From UBA3206 sp964548855 (GTDB lineage: Bacteria > Bacillota_I > Bacilli_A > Acholeplasmatales > Anaeroplasmataceae): 31,207 nucleotides of DNA. The stretch lies in the NCBI GenBank assembly GCA_964548855.1, contig CAZJSR010000019.1, positions 1 through 31,207 on the forward strand. The letters are read 5' to 3'. The notes beneath the pieces were generated by a model. It ran no database searches. It saw only the letters and a program-made list of their open reading frames with translations, and had not been told where the DNA came from. The translations under genes and the position numbers were made by a program. Shown here one piece after another: positions 22,949-31,207 of the stretch; positions within the stretch are counted from its first letter, which is position 1, and each line of letters begins with the position of its first letter.

Positions 22949-23623
22949 ATGCAAAATATAAAAAAAGCAAGACTGAATAGCTTAATAGTGGCTTTAGCTT
23001 ATTTTATTAGCATTCCTATTTCTAATATTGTATTAGTATTCAAACCATTATATAACAAAGTATATTATGGACAATCAAATGATATTTTTTATTATGTTTT
23101 ATCAATGATAGTTTTAGCTTTGTTTATGATACTAATAGAATTATGTTTAAAGAAAAAATTAAATGTATTATATGAGAAGAAAAAAGAAATCTCTTATAGA
23201 AATACTATAATTGTTTTTTTGATTACATTTATTACTATTTTTATAATAAGCGCAATTATAAGATTTCATGTCAAACCGTTTTATGATTTAGGTAATAATA
23301 CTACAGGTTTTAGTATTATAATTAAAGCGGTTGAGATTTTATATTTAATAATGCTTGCGGCTTATGTTGTAAAAATAATAGAATCATTTCAATATGCATT
23401 AGATGATATAATTCCATTTAAAAATCCTAATATTAATAAATATTTTCCTTATGGTGGAATTTGTGCAATGCTTACTTTTGGTGTATATGCATTGATAATG
23501 GGAATATTTACCTTGCCAGTATTGTTTTTCTTTTTGATTTTATTATATGGAGAAATTTATTTATTAGCTGAAAGAAGTTTTCTTAAATCATTTGCGTCTA
23601 TATTGTTAATTATGGTATTTTAG
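22949..23623 (+). CDS. Six-helix membrane protein, unknown function
   Basis: 224 residues with a GGTGGTG site. About six hydrophobic segments (roughly 10-31, 48-67, 86-107, 124-144, 168-190, 193-222) with a positively charged loop CLKKKLNVLYEKKKE after the second. I recognise no motif. It ends 11 bases before the LtaS-like gene, and the two share the same GGTGGTGTT-type ribosome site, so they are probably co-transcribed. A role together with the polymer-synthase-like protein is inference. Confidence 0.75.
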   Translation: MQNIKKARLNSLIVALAYFISIPISNIVLVFKPLYNKVYYGQSNDIFYYVLSMIVLALFMILIELCLKKKLNVLYEKKKEISYRNTIIVFLITFITIFIISAIIRFHVKPFYDLGNNTTGFSIIIKAVEILYLIMLAAYVVKIIESFQYALDDIIPFKNPNINKYFPYGGICAMLTFGVYALIMGIFTLPVLFFFLILLYGEIYLLAERSFLKSFASILLIMVF

Positions 23624-23634
23624 GTGGTGTTGAT

Positions 23635-25734
23635 ATGAAAATAAAAAACATTATTTTAAGTAATTTAATAGTTATAATATATTTCATATTAAGCATACTA
23701 GTAGAGTTAATAGGTGTTGCGATAACTGATGGTGGATTCTATATAAGAGATCCTAGATATATGTTAACTATTATAGGTATATTGACGATTATATTGCTTC
23801 TTATTTCAAATTCAACAGCTAGATTAATAGTAGCTTCATCTTTTTTGGGGATTGAAATAATCATTAATATAGTTTTTAAATTATTATTTGATATGTCTGG
23901 ACAATGGTTTGATTATTCTATGTTATCTTTAAGAAATGATGCGATGGGAATATTAGAAAGTGTTCCTATTAACTTTTGGTTTTTCTATTTTATGTTAGTA
24001 GCTATATCTGCGTTTGTTGTGTTTGGTCTTAAGTTTAGTAAGAAGTTAAAACAATATGATATGGAATATACAAAGAAACAAAAAATTATAAAAAATAGTA
24101 TTTTATCAGGAATTATTGTTTTATTGATTGTTTTAAATGGTGTAACTGCGTATTCAATTAATGGTGGATATAAGGATAAATATAAAGAAATATTATATTC
24201 TAGTTCTTCTAGTAAATATAATCAATATGGGATGAGTTATAATTTTTTAAATGAAATGTATAAAGGTACAGTATTTAATAAAGTTGAAATTAAAACAGAT
24301 AAACAAATAGAAGACTTTATTTATAGTGAAGTATATAGTCCTACATCTGATACTTTTGGTGTATCAAAGGGAAATAATGTTGTTTCTATATTAGGCGAGA
24401 CATTTGAATGGTTGTCATTTATGCCAAACGGATATAGTTTTAACTATGATAAAGACAATCGTTTAGCTTTAAGTTTTCCTAATGGTCTAAAGCTTACAGA
24501 AGATAAGTGCCGAGAATTATTTAAAAATTTATGGTATTTTTATGATAATTCGTATGTAATGACTAATTATCACGCAAGAGAAAAAACAGATATATCTGAA
24601 AACTATTCAATTGTAGGGTCATATCCAATGGAAACATATATTAATTATGATTATTATGAAAATAGCCTGCCTCAAACAATGCCTAATACTTTAAGGAGTA
24701 TATACGGTCAAGAAAATTTTACAAGTCAATATTTTCATAATGGTAATGAAACATTCTATAATCGTAATAACTCAATATATGGGTTAGGTTTTAATAAATT
24801 TTATGCATCAGAAGCGATGAATCAAGAATTCAATATGACAAATTATATGGATGAGGGTGAACGTAATCTAGATTCTGAAATGATTAAATGTGCAGCTGAT
24901 GAAATGTTCCCGACTGATAAAAAATTCTATACAGCTATCACAACAATTACAATGCATGGAATGTATAGTAAAAAAAGAAAGAACTTAGAAGAAAAGGGAT
25001 ATTATGAAAAACTTAAATCATATGGTTTAAACATAGATGATCCTAATTTAACCGAAGAAGAATTTGTCTTTATTTCATATCTTGCTTGTGCACTTGAAAC
25101 AGACGAAGCAATTGGATGTGTTATAGATGAATTAAGAGAACGTGATTTGCTTGATAGCACAACAATTGTGTTATTTGGTGACCACCAAGGATATTATGAG
25201 GGTTTAAGTAATTATGTTAAGGATATTACAAGTGAGGAACAAGCTATAAAAGATGGATATGACTATATGAATTTATATAGAGTTCCTTTAATGATTTATG
25301 ATACTAAATTAGTAAATAAGGTAACTAATAATAATGAAAATCCGAATCTTAGATTTAACTCTAAATTCTCAAGTTCGTGTGATATTGTACCTACTCTATT
25401 AGAAATACTTGGTATTAAGTATTATAGTAATATCTATTATGGAAATTCTTTATTCAGTGATAAAGTTAGTTTAGTATATTCGAGAGGTTATGGATATTTC
25501 TTAGATGATTATTCATACTTTTATAATATGAATTCTTTTAGTTATATTAATCCAATTGTAATTGAAAAATATGGCAGTGAAGAAAAGTATATAGAATCTT
25601 TAAAGGAAAGAGGAGATACTTTAATTGAAAGAATTAGATATGTTGATATAATATTTAAACAAGATTATTTTGGTAAGACAAATAAGTATATAAATTATTA
25701 TAGTAATATTAGAGAACTTAATAATATTAAATAA
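23635..25734 (+). CDS. LTA synthase-like membrane phosphoglycerol transferase/sulfatase-fold protein
   Basis: 699 residues. Five N-terminal membrane segments (about 8-30, 42-60, 64-84, 112-132, 153-173) precede a large extracellular sulfatase-fold domain. Residues matching the LtaS catalytic site: E255 (SILGETFEW), the probable nucleophile T318 (REKTDISEN, equivalent to the GKTSDAE segment), H441 (TTITMHGMY), and D516-H517 (LFGDHQGYY). LtaS-type enzymes move glycerol phosphate from phosphatidylglycerol onto lipoteichoic acid or a related polymer outside the cell. Between 320 and 400 the sequence is divergent from typical LtaS, so the polymer may differ. The stop codon lies in a hairpin shared with the convergent gene. 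Confidence 0.85.
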   Translation: MKIKNIILSNLIVIIYFILSILVELIGVAITDGGFYIRDPRYMLTIIGILTIILLLISNSTARLIVASSFLGIEIIINIVFKLLFDMSGQWFDYSMLSLRNDAMGILESVPINFWFFYFMLVAISAFVVFGLKFSKKLKQYDMEYTKKQKIIKNSILSGIIVLLIVLNGVTAYSINGGYKDKYKEILYSSSSSKYNQYGMSYNFLNEMYKGTVFNKVEIKTDKQIEDFIYSEVYSPTSDTFGVSKGNNVVSILGETFEWLSFMPNGYSFNYDKDNRLALSFPNGLKLTEDKCRELFKNLWYFYDNSYVMTNYHAREKTDISENYSIVGSYPMETYINYDYYENSLPQTMPNTLRSIYGQENFTSQYFHNGNETFYNRNNSIYGLGFNKFYASEAMNQEFNMTNYMDEGERNLDSEMIKCAADEMFPTDKKFYTAITTITMHGMYSKKRKNLEEKGYYEKLKSYGLNIDDPNLTEEEFVFISYLACALETDEAIGCVIDELRERDLLDSTTIVLFGDHQGYYEGLSNYVKDITSEEQAIKDGYDYMNLYRVPLMIYDTKLVNKVTNNNENPNLRFNSKFSSSCDIVPTLLEILGIKYYSNIYYGNSLFSDKVSLVYSRGYGYFLDDYSYFYNMNSFSYINPIVIEKYGSEEKYIESLKERGDTLIERIRYVDIIFKQDYFGKTNKYINYYSNIRELNNIK

Positions 25735-25754
25735 AGGGCAGAAATGCCCTTTAT
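25731..25754. terminator. Shared hairpin at convergent stop codons
   Basis: ATAAAGGGCA pairs perfectly with TGCCCTTTAT around a GAAA tetraloop. The stop codons of both the LtaS-like gene (25732-25734) and the convergent transporter (25751-25753) lie in the stem. The following tract is T/A mixed rather than pure T. Confidence 0.75.
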
Positions 25755-27022
25755 ATTATATATAGTGTAGTAAGTGCGACTATTATCGCAATACTTGATA
25801 ATAAAATACCGTATTTTATAAAGTCTTTAAAATTAAAGTCTATTTCAAAAGATTTTAAAATATTTAGCCACATAATTCCGGCAAGTGCGCCAAGTGGTGT
25901 TAGGTAAGCTCCTAGGTTTGAACCTATTATAGTTGCGTATACAGCTTTGTATAATGAATTATACTGTAAGATATTAGAATATAGTACACTCATAGGAATA
26001 TTATTCATTAAATTACATGATAGAAAACTTGTTATACCATATGAATATACGTTATTATATTTATTTAATATATTAGCTATCTTTAATGTATAACCGTTAA
26101 TATTTACAGCTTCAACAATAATAAACATGCTAATTAAGAAAGGAATAAGTCCATAAGGTAGTCTTAAAAGTGATAATTTTATAATTTTTCTTTCTTTTTT
26201 CGTTATGATATTATATATCAATAAACATATAATTAATGTACATGATAGTATAGTTGTTATTAAATACATCTCAAGATTAATATAGTTTGATATTGTAAGT
26301 AAAATGGTTGCGAGTATTAAATGGGTTAGGCTTATTATAACTGGTATTTTATTTAGTTTTGGAATAGTTGTGTCTTTTATATCTAATGGTTCTTTTAAAT
26401 TTTTTCTAAAAAGTAATATTAAAATAATATAAATAGCTAAACAAGTTATTGTAGTAGGAATAATCATTACTTTTAAGTATTCTAAGAATGTTATACCATT
26501 AGATACGCTTAAAAGTATATTAGTAGGGTTTCCTATTTGAAGCATCATACTTGCACTATTCGCAGCCACAAATTCACTTATTAAATAAGGTATAGGATTA
26601 ATACTAGCTTTCTTGCAGAAATAACAAATGAAAGGTGTAAATGTAAGTATTACCACATCATTAGAAGTGAATATAGTTAATAATGATATTGCGATATATA
26701 ACATTGTAAATAATTTATATTGTGATGATGAAAACTTTTTAATTGTAAATGTTGCGATAAAATCAAAAAATCCTAAATTATCAAGAGTAATACTTAAAAA
26801 ACTAGTTGTTATAAATAATATAAGTATTTTAATTGGCGAAATCAATTCATTATGAAATAAAGAATTGTAAATATCTTTAAATCCTATTTGTCTAAATAAA
26901 ATCATAAGTATTGCGCCAAATATCGCAACTAAGTAAAATGTATCTACTTTCTTTATTTTAGGTATAAAAATAATACTTAACATTAATAGTATACATGTAG
27001 TAATTAATATAATTAAACTCAT
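25751..27022 (-). CDS. ArsB/NhaD/CitM-type ion transporter (IT superfamily)
   Basis: 423 residues with about eleven membrane segments. Family motifs: FTSNDVVILTFTPFICYF (about 112-130), ANSASMMLQIGNPTNILL (about 153-170), and in the second half LSCNLMNNIPMSVLYSN with IGSNLGAYLTPLGALAGIMW (about 340-395). These repeated (S/T)ND/NNxP and GNPTN/GSNLG elements are typical of ArsB-like permeases, which export arsenite/antimonite or exchange Na+/H+ or carboxylates. There is no arsR, arsA or arsC nearby, so arsenic specificity is not supported. The ribosome site is weak (GAGGCGATATT before the ATG). Confidence 0.82.
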   Translation of the reverse strand: MSLIILITTCILLMLSIIFIPKIKKVDTFYLVAIFGAILMILFRQIGFKDIYNSLFHNELISPIKILILFITTSFLSITLDNLGFFDFIATFTIKKFSSSQYKLFTMLYIAISLLTIFTSNDVVILTFTPFICYFCKKASINPIPYLISEFVAANSASMMLQIGNPTNILLSVSNGITFLEYLKVMIIPTTITCLAIYIILILLFRKNLKEPLDIKDTTIPKLNKIPVIISLTHLILATILLTISNYINLEMYLITTILSCTLIICLLIYNIITKKERKIIKLSLLRLPYGLIPFLISMFIIVEAVNINGYTLKIANILNKYNNVYSYGITSFLSCNLMNNIPMSVLYSNILQYNSLYKAVYATIIGSNLGAYLTPLGALAGIMWLNILKSFEIDFNFKDFIKYGILLSSIAIIVALTTLYII

Positions 27023-27041
27023 AATATCGCCTCTAGCGTTT

Positions 27042-27050
27042 ATTATATCA
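27042..27050 (-). promoter_or_regulatory. Extended -10 promoter of the ArsB-like gene
   Basis: On the minus strand TGATATAAT, a perfect TGn-extended -10, 19 bases before the ATG. The -35 match is weak. Confidence 0.55.
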
Positions 27051-27098
27051 TTTATCTATTTAAATTAGATATAAATAATAGATTTATAAAAAAAATTA

Positions 27099-27107
27099 TG
27101 TTATAAA
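27099..27107 (+). promoter_or_regulatory. Possible extended -10 promoter of mfd
   Basis: TGTTATAAA, a TGn-extended -10-like word, 27 bases before the TTG start. In such AT-rich DNA this is only suggestive. Confidence 0.35.
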
Positions 27108-27134
27108 TTATATATAAATATCGAGGTGTTTAAA

Positions 27135-30100
27135 TTGATATTAGATTATTTAAAAGAGAATCTAAAAATAAAAAAGATTATTAGTAGTAATAATGAAACA
27201 TTAATTAATACAACTGATAATTTTAATATAATAAGTATAGCTATAGACTTTTTAGAAAATGATAAAAGTCTTTTTGTTGTTTTACCTAATCTTTTTATGG
27301 CTCAAAAATATTATGATGAATTAAGTAATATCATAGATGAGTCTAATGTGCTATTTTATCCTGCAGATGAACTTATTACAGCAGAGATGTTGATGTCTAG
27401 TGGTGACTTTAAATTTGAAAGAATTAATACTATTATTAATCTTTTAGATGATCAAAAAAAAATAGTTGTTACAAATTATAACGGTGCTATTAGATATCAG
27501 TTTAATAAAGAAGTGTGGCAAAGCGCAAAAATAACAATTAATAAAAATGATAGTATAAATATGGATGAACTATCTTACCGTTTACTAGAACTTGGTTATA
27601 AACATGTATATACAACAACAAAAACAGGAGAATTTTCAAGAAGAGGTAGTATATTTGATATTTTTCCATTAAATTCAGATAATCCAATTAGACTTGATTT
27701 TTTTGGTGATGATCTAGATCAAATTAAATATTTTGATGTTACAACACAAAAATCAATAGAGTATATTGATGGTGCAGTTATTCTTCCAGTAGTAGAAATG
27801 ATTTATAGCGATTCTTTATTAGAAAAAGCTTTATTAAATTTTGATAAATTTATTTTAGAAAATAAATTAAGTGAAGGTGAACTAAAATTATTTGAAGAAG
27901 ATCGTGAAAAATTAATGAATCGTAATAATATCGATTTATTAATGAGGTATATTTCGTTTTTTGATATAAAGAAAGATACTATTTTCGATTTTAAAGAAAA
28001 TAAAAAAGTATATTTTATAGATTCTGATAAAATTGATTCAGCAAATAAAAGAATGATTAAAGATTTAGATGAATACTGTAGTAATATAGGCGGATATTCA
28101 CTTTTTAAATTATCTTATTTACTAGATTATAATTTATTAAAAGATATAGCGAATATTAAAACACTTAGTATAGATAATAATAGACTAGGTATTTTAGTTA
28201 ATGCCCTGGATATTCCTGATTTAAAAGCTGTGCCAAAAACTATTTTAAGCGAGTTTAGCGCGAATTATAAGAAAAAACTTTGCATATGTATCATTAATAA
28301 TGATATAAGGCTAAAAACTTTAAGAGAATCTTTAGTTGAAAATAATATATATAGCGCGATTATAACTGATAGTAAGAATTTAGCAAAAGGGCAAATCAAT
28401 ATTATAAAAGGTGAATATGTTCCATCTTTAAATTTAGTAGATGATGGTATTATTATATATAGTGAAAAAACTATTTTTGATATTAAATATCAAGCTCGTA
28501 AAATTAAATTTAAGTCCATATATAAAAACACAATTAAAATTACTAAATATGATGAATTAGAAATAGGGGACTATGTAGTTCATTATGATTACGGTATTGG
28601 TAAATATTTAGGATTAAAAACACTAGAAACGAGTGGACTTAAAAGAGATTATATATATATTCAGTATGCTAATAATAGTTCATTATATATTCCACTTGAA
28701 CAAGTTAATTTAATTCAAAAATTCGCAAATCCTGATGATAGAGTTATTAAATTAAATGAATTAGGTGGCTCATCTTGGGCGAAAGCTAAGATGAAGGTAA
28801 GAAAGAAAATACATGATATATCTGAAGAATTAATAAAACTATATTCACAAAGAAGTGTTGCGACAGGTTTTGAATTTGAACATGATAGTACCCTTCAATT
28901 AGAATTTGAAAATGATTTTATGTATGAAACAACGCCAGACCAAGAAAGAGCTATATTAGATGTTAAAAGAGATATGCAAAGTAAAAGACCTATGGATCGT
29001 TTGATTTGTGGTGATGTTGGGTATGGTAAAACTGAAGTCGCGGCTCGTGCGGCTTTTAAGGCGGTATTAAGTGGAAAACAGGCATTGATTTTAGCTCCTA
29101 CTACAATACTATCAAGACAACATTATTTAACATTTAAAGAGCGTATGGAAAAGTACGGGGTTAAGATTGCGCTTTTGAATCGTTTTGTTACGTCTAAACA
29201 ACAAAAAGAAATACTAGAAGGCCTGAAAACTGGGTTAGTAGACATTTTAGTCGCAACTCATAAAGGTTTATCAAATAATATTGTTTATAAAGATTTAGGT
29301 CTTCTTATTGTCGATGAAGAACAAAGATTTGGTGTAACTCATAAAGAAAAGATAAAGAAACTAAAAGTAAATGTTGACGCGATCACATTAAGCGCAACAC
29401 CTATTCCGAGAACGCTTCAAATGTCTATAGTAGGTATAAAGGATTTATCGATGATAGAAACACCTCCTAAAAACAGATACCCTATTCAAACTTATGTTTT
29501 GCCTCGAAATGATAGTGTAATAAGAGATGCGATTATAAGAGAAATGTCACGAGGTGGGCAAGTTTTTTATATGTATAACCGTGTAGAAGATATTGAAAAT
29601 ATCGCAAGTCATATAAGTCAATTGGTTCCTGAAGCACGTATTTGTATTGGACATGGTCGTATGAATAAAGATGATTTAGAAGATATGCTTATTAGATTTA
29701 TAGATCATGAATATGATGTACTTGTATGTACTACTATTATTGAAACAGGGCTTGATATTCCAGATTCGAATACGATTATTATTCATGATTCTGATTTGTT
29801 AGGATTATCTCAACTTTATCAAATAAGAGGAAGAGTAGGTAGAAGTGATAAAATTGCCTATGCATATTTAATGTATAGTCCGCATAAAGAATTGACAGAT
29901 AAGGCTTTAAAACGATTAGAAGCTTTAAAGGAATTTAGTGATTTAGGTAGTGGATATAAAATTGCCATGCGAGATTTGGCAATAAGAGGTGCAGGAGATT
30001 TACTAGGTAGTGAACAATCGGGATTTGTAGAGTCAGTAGGTCTTGAAATGTATATGAAGATTTTAGAAGAAGAACTAAAAGATAGAAAAGGAGAGTTAGA

Positions 30101-30569
30101 ACCTGTCAAAGAAACTGATATTTCCTTATCTAAAGTATATACATCTAGGCATATTGATGAAAAATATATAGAAAATGAGGATGTTAGAATTAATATCCAT
30201 AAGCGCATTGACAATATTAGAAGGCTTAGTGATTTGAAAGTATTAGAGGAAGAACTTAAGGATAGATTTGGATTATTTAATAAAGATTTAGAATATTATA
30301 TGTATGAAAAGTTGTTTAATAGTTTATGTAGGGCTGTAAACATTTATAAGATTGAGACTAAAGAAAAGTGTTTAATTCTTTACATGAAAGATTATACTAA
30401 TAAAAATCTTAATTCATTAAATCTATTTAGTATTAGAGATGATATAACAAAATTAATATCTTTAAAATGCGTTTCTAATGATTTAGTAATTACTTTTGAT
30501 AAATCTTCTTATAAAGATCAAAAATATATAAAAGATATTTCCATATATTTAGATAGTATTTTAGTATAA
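27135..30569 (+). CDS. mfd: Transcription-repair coupling factor Mfd
   Basis: 1144 residues from the TTG at 27135, chosen because GAGGTG (27124-27129) is its ribosome site and overlaps the GTG at 27126 that would otherwise open the frame. Domain order is normal: UvrB-like N-terminal part (TGEFSRRGSIFDIFPLN near 155), RNA polymerase-interacting CarD-like domain (EIGDYVVHYDYGIGKYLG, about 475-545), and the RecG-like translocase with Walker A GDVGYGKT at 626-633, DEEQ at 727-730, LSATPIPRTL and QLYQIRGRVGRS. The C-terminal TRCF domain completes it. It removes stalled RNA polymerase from lesions and recruits UvrA. It sits before spoVT, as in B. subtilis; fin, normally between pth and mfd, is absent. 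Confidence 0.97.
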   Translation: MILDYLKENLKIKKIISSNNETLINTTDNFNIISIAIDFLENDKSLFVVLPNLFMAQKYYDELSNIIDESNVLFYPADELITAEMLMSSGDFKFERINTIINLLDDQKKIVVTNYNGAIRYQFNKEVWQSAKITINKNDSINMDELSYRLLELGYKHVYTTTKTGEFSRRGSIFDIFPLNSDNPIRLDFFGDDLDQIKYFDVTTQKSIEYIDGAVILPVVEMIYSDSLLEKALLNFDKFILENKLSEGELKLFEEDREKLMNRNNIDLLMRYISFFDIKKDTIFDFKENKKVYFIDSDKIDSANKRMIKDLDEYCSNIGGYSLFKLSYLLDYNLLKDIANIKTLSIDNNRLGILVNALDIPDLKAVPKTILSEFSANYKKKLCICIINNDIRLKTLRESLVENNIYSAIITDSKNLAKGQINIIKGEYVPSLNLVDDGIIIYSEKTIFDIKYQARKIKFKSIYKNTIKITKYDELEIGDYVVHYDYGIGKYLGLKTLETSGLKRDYIYIQYANNSSLYIPLEQVNLIQKFANPDDRVIKLNELGGSSWAKAKMKVRKKIHDISEELIKLYSQRSVATGFEFEHDSTLQLEFENDFMYETTPDQERAILDVKRDMQSKRPMDRLICGDVGYGKTEVAARAAFKAVLSGKQALILAPTTILSRQHYLTFKERMEKYGVKIALLNRFVTSKQQKEILEGLKTGLVDILVATHKGLSNNIVYKDLGLLIVDEEQRFGVTHKEKIKKLKVNVDAITLSATPIPRTLQMSIVGIKDLSMIETPPKNRYPIQTYVLPRNDSVIRDAIIREMSRGGQVFYMYNRVEDIENIASHISQLVPEARICIGHGRMNKDDLEDMLIRFIDHEYDVLVCTTIIETGLDIPDSNTIIIHDSDLLGLSQLYQIRGRVGRSDKIAYAYLMYSPHKELTDKALKRLEALKEFSDLGSGYKIAMRDLAIRGAGDLLGSEQSGFVESVGLEMYMKILEEELKDRKGELEPVKETDISLSKVYTSRHIDEKYIENEDVRINIHKRIDNIRRLSDLKVLEEELKDRFGLFNKDLEYYMYEKLFNSLCRAVNIYKIETKEKCLILYMKDYTNKNLNSLNLFSIRDDITKLISLKCVSNDLVITFDKSSYKDQKYIKDISIYLDSILV

Positions 30570-30611
30570 TTTGTCATTCATTACACAAAATATGAATGCG
30601 GAGGTTATATT

Positions 30612-31139
30612 ATGAAAGAAACTGGTGTAATAAGAAGAATTGATGAGCTTGGCAGAATTGTTATACCTAAAGAAATTAGAAGAAGATTAAAGATTACCAC
30701 AGGAGATCAAATTGATATATCGATAAATGATAGGTTTATTTTACTTAATAAGTATGAGCCATTAGAAGAAAATATATCAAATATTAAATTAATAACTAAT
30801 ACAATATCACAAAGATGTGGGTTTGATATTGTTATGTTTGATAATATGAAGTGCGTTATAAGTACTATAGATAATATAAATGAAAATGATTATATCTTAG
30901 ATGACTTATTAGAAAAAATTAGGTCAAATGAAAAATTAGAATATGGTGATTCTATAGATATACCAATAACATCTAATTATATTAACAATAAAAATTTAGT
31001 TATTAAACGTATTATGTGTAATTATGAATACATGGGATGCTTGATGTTATTTAAAGATAGTGTTATAGGAAACAATGATTATGTGTTATTAGATATGATA
31101 CGTGATTTTATTGTTAATTTAAATAAGTATGATAATTAA
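30612..31139 (+). CDS. spoVT: Stage V sporulation protein T (AbrB-type regulator)
   Basis: 175 residues, matching B. subtilis SpoVT (178). The N-terminal swapped-hairpin AbrB domain reads ETGVIRRIDELGRIVIPKEI and RRRLKITTGDQIDI. The C-terminal part (about 55-175) is a GAF-like domain with a divergent sequence. SpoVT acts in the forespore, tuning SigG-dependent genes; its presence just after mfd follows B. subtilis order. CGGAGG precedes the ATG. SpoVT and AbrB share the DNA-binding half, but the C-terminal GAF-like extension excludes AbrB. A SigG promoter was not clear in the 42-base gap after mfd. Confidence 0.93.
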   Translation: MKETGVIRRIDELGRIVIPKEIRRRLKITTGDQIDISINDRFILLNKYEPLEENISNIKLITNTISQRCGFDIVMFDNMKCVISTIDNINENDYILDDLLEKIRSNEKLEYGDSIDIPITSNYINNKNLVIKRIMCNYEYMGCLMLFKDSVIGNNDYVLLDMIRDFIVNLNKYDN

Positions 31140-31161
31140 GGAGTGATTAGCTCCTTTTTTA
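31138..31161 (+). terminator. Intrinsic terminator of spoVT
   Basis: AAGGAG pairs with CTCCTT around TGATTAG, followed by TTTTATT. The left arm begins in the stop codon. Confidence 0.8.
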
Positions 31162-31183
31162 TTATGTCGTTCGAAGAACAATA

Positions 31184-31207
31184 TAAAACCACCTGCTATG
31201 CGGGTGG
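31184..31207 (-). terminator. GC-rich hairpin at the right edge
   Basis: CCACCTGC and GCGGGTGG form an 8-bp stem (one G-U pair) with a 3-base loop. Read on the minus strand it is followed by TTTTATATT, so it could terminate a convergent gene just outside the window. Subterminal hairpins of IS200/IS605-type elements can look similar; the flank needed to decide is missing. Confidence 0.5.

Noticed and set aside
25751..27022. Arsenic resistance operon
   Set aside because: Only an ArsB-like permease is present; there is no arsR, arsA, arsC or operator, and the family includes Na+/H+ and carboxylate carriers.
1..31207. UGA read as tryptophan, as in mycoplasmas
   Set aside because: Tryptophans in conserved proteins are TGG and TGA ends genes at natural positions (for example znuA and the HIT gene).

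Overview
The window looks like a chromosomal segment of a very AT-rich, endospore-forming member of the Bacillota. A Bacilli, Erysipelotrichia or uncultured gut relative seems likely, but this is inference from gene content and composition. The standard code is used: tryptophan is TGG and TGA works as a stop. Sporulation and germination genes (cwlJ, gerQ, yabG, spoVT) sit in a backbone that follows the Bacillus subtilis order rnmV-ksgA-yabG-ispE-prs-pth-mfd-spoVT. The veg, spoVG and glmU genes found there in B. subtilis are missing, and four envelope or transport genes sit between pth and mfd.

Layout. (1) 1-985, minus: a partial AAA-ATPase of the DUF1703-associated family, running off the left edge. 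(2) 986-1429: AT-rich gap with diverging promoters. (3) 1430-6864, plus: a tightly coupled four-gene accessory operon encoding a beta-rich, phage-fibre-like protein, a small acidic protein, an LL-H-type holin-like protein and a 1211-residue RHS/YD-repeat protein. The RHS protein stops exactly where the RHS core-terminal motif should follow, and a terminator hairpin begins inside its last codons. This is the most unusual part of the window. (4) 6947-9259: a RecB/Cas4-like nuclease fused to an XPD/DinG-like iron-sulfur helicase. (5) 9315-10545, minus: HIT protein, GerQ, CwlJ. (6) 10640-12310, plus: a MazF/PemK-like protein and a ThrE-type exporter. (7) 12307-15140: a Fur-family regulator (Zur) diverging from a zinc ABC transporter, with two near-identical operator palindromes around the promoter. 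(8) 15267-21792, plus: PduL phosphotransacylase, HD phosphohydrolase, RNase M5, KsgA, YabG, IspE, Prs, Pth. (9) 21833-25734, plus: a Ca2+/cation antiporter, a six-helix membrane protein and an LtaS-like phosphoglycerol transferase. (10) 25751-27022, minus: an ArsB/NhaD-type transporter. (11) 27135-31139, plus: Mfd and SpoVT, then a terminator and a second hairpin at the right edge.

How it works together. The backbone combines translation and RNA maturation (RnmV, KsgA, Pth), precursor supply (Prs, IspE), transcription-coupled repair (Mfd) and spore functions. The zinc module forms a self-contained regulatory circuit. The phage-like RHS operon looks acquired: its codon choice is strongly skewed to ATA/AGA/GAA and it pairs a holin-like protein with a large YD-repeat protein, which suggests a holin-assisted release system or its remnant. 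Many promoters share an extended -10 element (TGnTATAAT), and several genes have their stop codon inside the terminator stem.
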